A DNA stretch of 54,894 bases from Caballeronia sp. BR00000012568055 (GTDB lineage Bacteria; Pseudomonadota; Gammaproteobacteria; Burkholderiales; Burkholderiaceae): assembly GCF_029439455.1 (NCBI RefSeq), contig NZ_JAQFVG010000347.1, positions 1 through 54,894 of the forward strand, read 5' to 3'. Position 1 is the first letter of the stretch. The number at the start of each line of letters is the position of its first letter. This document shows positions 54,743 to 54,894 of the stretch, piece after piece. The notes below the pieces were generated by a model. The model searched no databases. It saw only the letters and a list, made by a program, of their open reading frames with translations, and had not been told where the DNA came from. A program made the position numbers and the translations under genes.

Positions 54743-54894
54743 GGTTTGCGCATTGGCAGGAGAGCTAAAGTCGGAAGTGGTGTACGGGGGAGTTGAGGCG
54801 GGAAATTGAAGGCGGTGGTGGTTTCAGCTGAGAATCTGATTGTCGAAGTCGGAAACCAGCGAACAACAAAACCATCCACCATGAGCAAGGATAC

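Overview
The window looks like a chromosomal segment of a Burkholderia-type betaproteobacterium (Burkholderia, Paraburkholderia or Caballeronia; I lean towards Caballeronia/Paraburkholderia, but this is inferred from protein style alone). It is GC-rich with strong third-position GC bias. The gene order odhA-odhB, rimP-nusA-infB-rbfA-truB, the full isc operon and imuB-dnaE2 is typical of the group. It is almost entirely core genome: no prophage, integron, CRISPR array or intact insertion sequence was seen.

Layout. 1-3.3 kb: 2-oxoglutarate dehydrogenase genes sucA and odhB (the latter cut by the window edge), reading left. 3.6-5.4 kb: typA. 5.8-10.8 kb: a MarR regulator followed by a tripartite efflux system (NodT-type outer-membrane lipoprotein, EmrA, EmrB). 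10.8-20.6 kb: a leftward block for translation and RNA maturation: scpB-rluB, then rimP-nusA-infB-rbfA-truB, with an intrinsic terminator between infB and rbfA. 20.9-23.1 kb: an aminotransferase behind a LysR regulator. 23.5-28.4 kb: loosely packed small genes (orphan DUF4096 transposase-like protein, two small exported proteins, a DUF218/YdcF-type membrane protein, a GGCT-like protein, an AraC regulator, a GNAT acetyltransferase). 28.6-30.9 kb: a leftward tRNA cluster, Ala(GGC), Glu, Asp, Glu, Asp, in which the Glu-Asp pair is a tandem duplication, downstream of gltX. 31.2-32.1 kb: a patatin-like lipoprotein. 32.2-36.7 kb: a three-gene periplasmic molybdenum hydroxylase (molybdopterin subunit, 2Fe-2S subunit, triheme cytochrome c), with stop and start codons overlapping. 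37.0-42.9 kb: iscR-iscS-iscU-iscA-hscB-hscA-fdx-iscX behind two tandem IscR-like sites. 43.0-45.6 kb: a low-molecular-weight phosphatase, then 3-hydroxybutyrate dehydrogenase with a cytosolic patatin. 45.8-49.5 kb: rlmJ, small exported proteins, DUF3563, and a copper pair (cueR diverging from a copZ-like chaperone). 49.5-54.9 kb: the SOS mutasome genes dnaE2 and imuB, with what looks like an out-of-frame or truncated imuA end at the right edge.

How the parts work together. The isc genes build Fe-S clusters needed by, among others, the 2Fe-2S subunit and the IscR sensor. The molybdenum enzyme appears to pass electrons from an aldehyde-like substrate through Fe-S to cytochrome c, with no FAD subunit. 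The copper genes form a sensor/chaperone pair. The hydroxybutyrate dehydrogenase and patatin suggest storage-polymer or lipid turnover.

I did not find a clearly new defence or biosynthetic system. The points most worth a second look are the near-perfect 23-bp inverted repeat at 45616-45676, the duplicated tRNA unit with its internal terminator, the apparent imuA disruption, the orphan DUF4096 gene and the bdhA-patatin pairing. All calls come from reading the sequence and from family knowledge; no database search was run.
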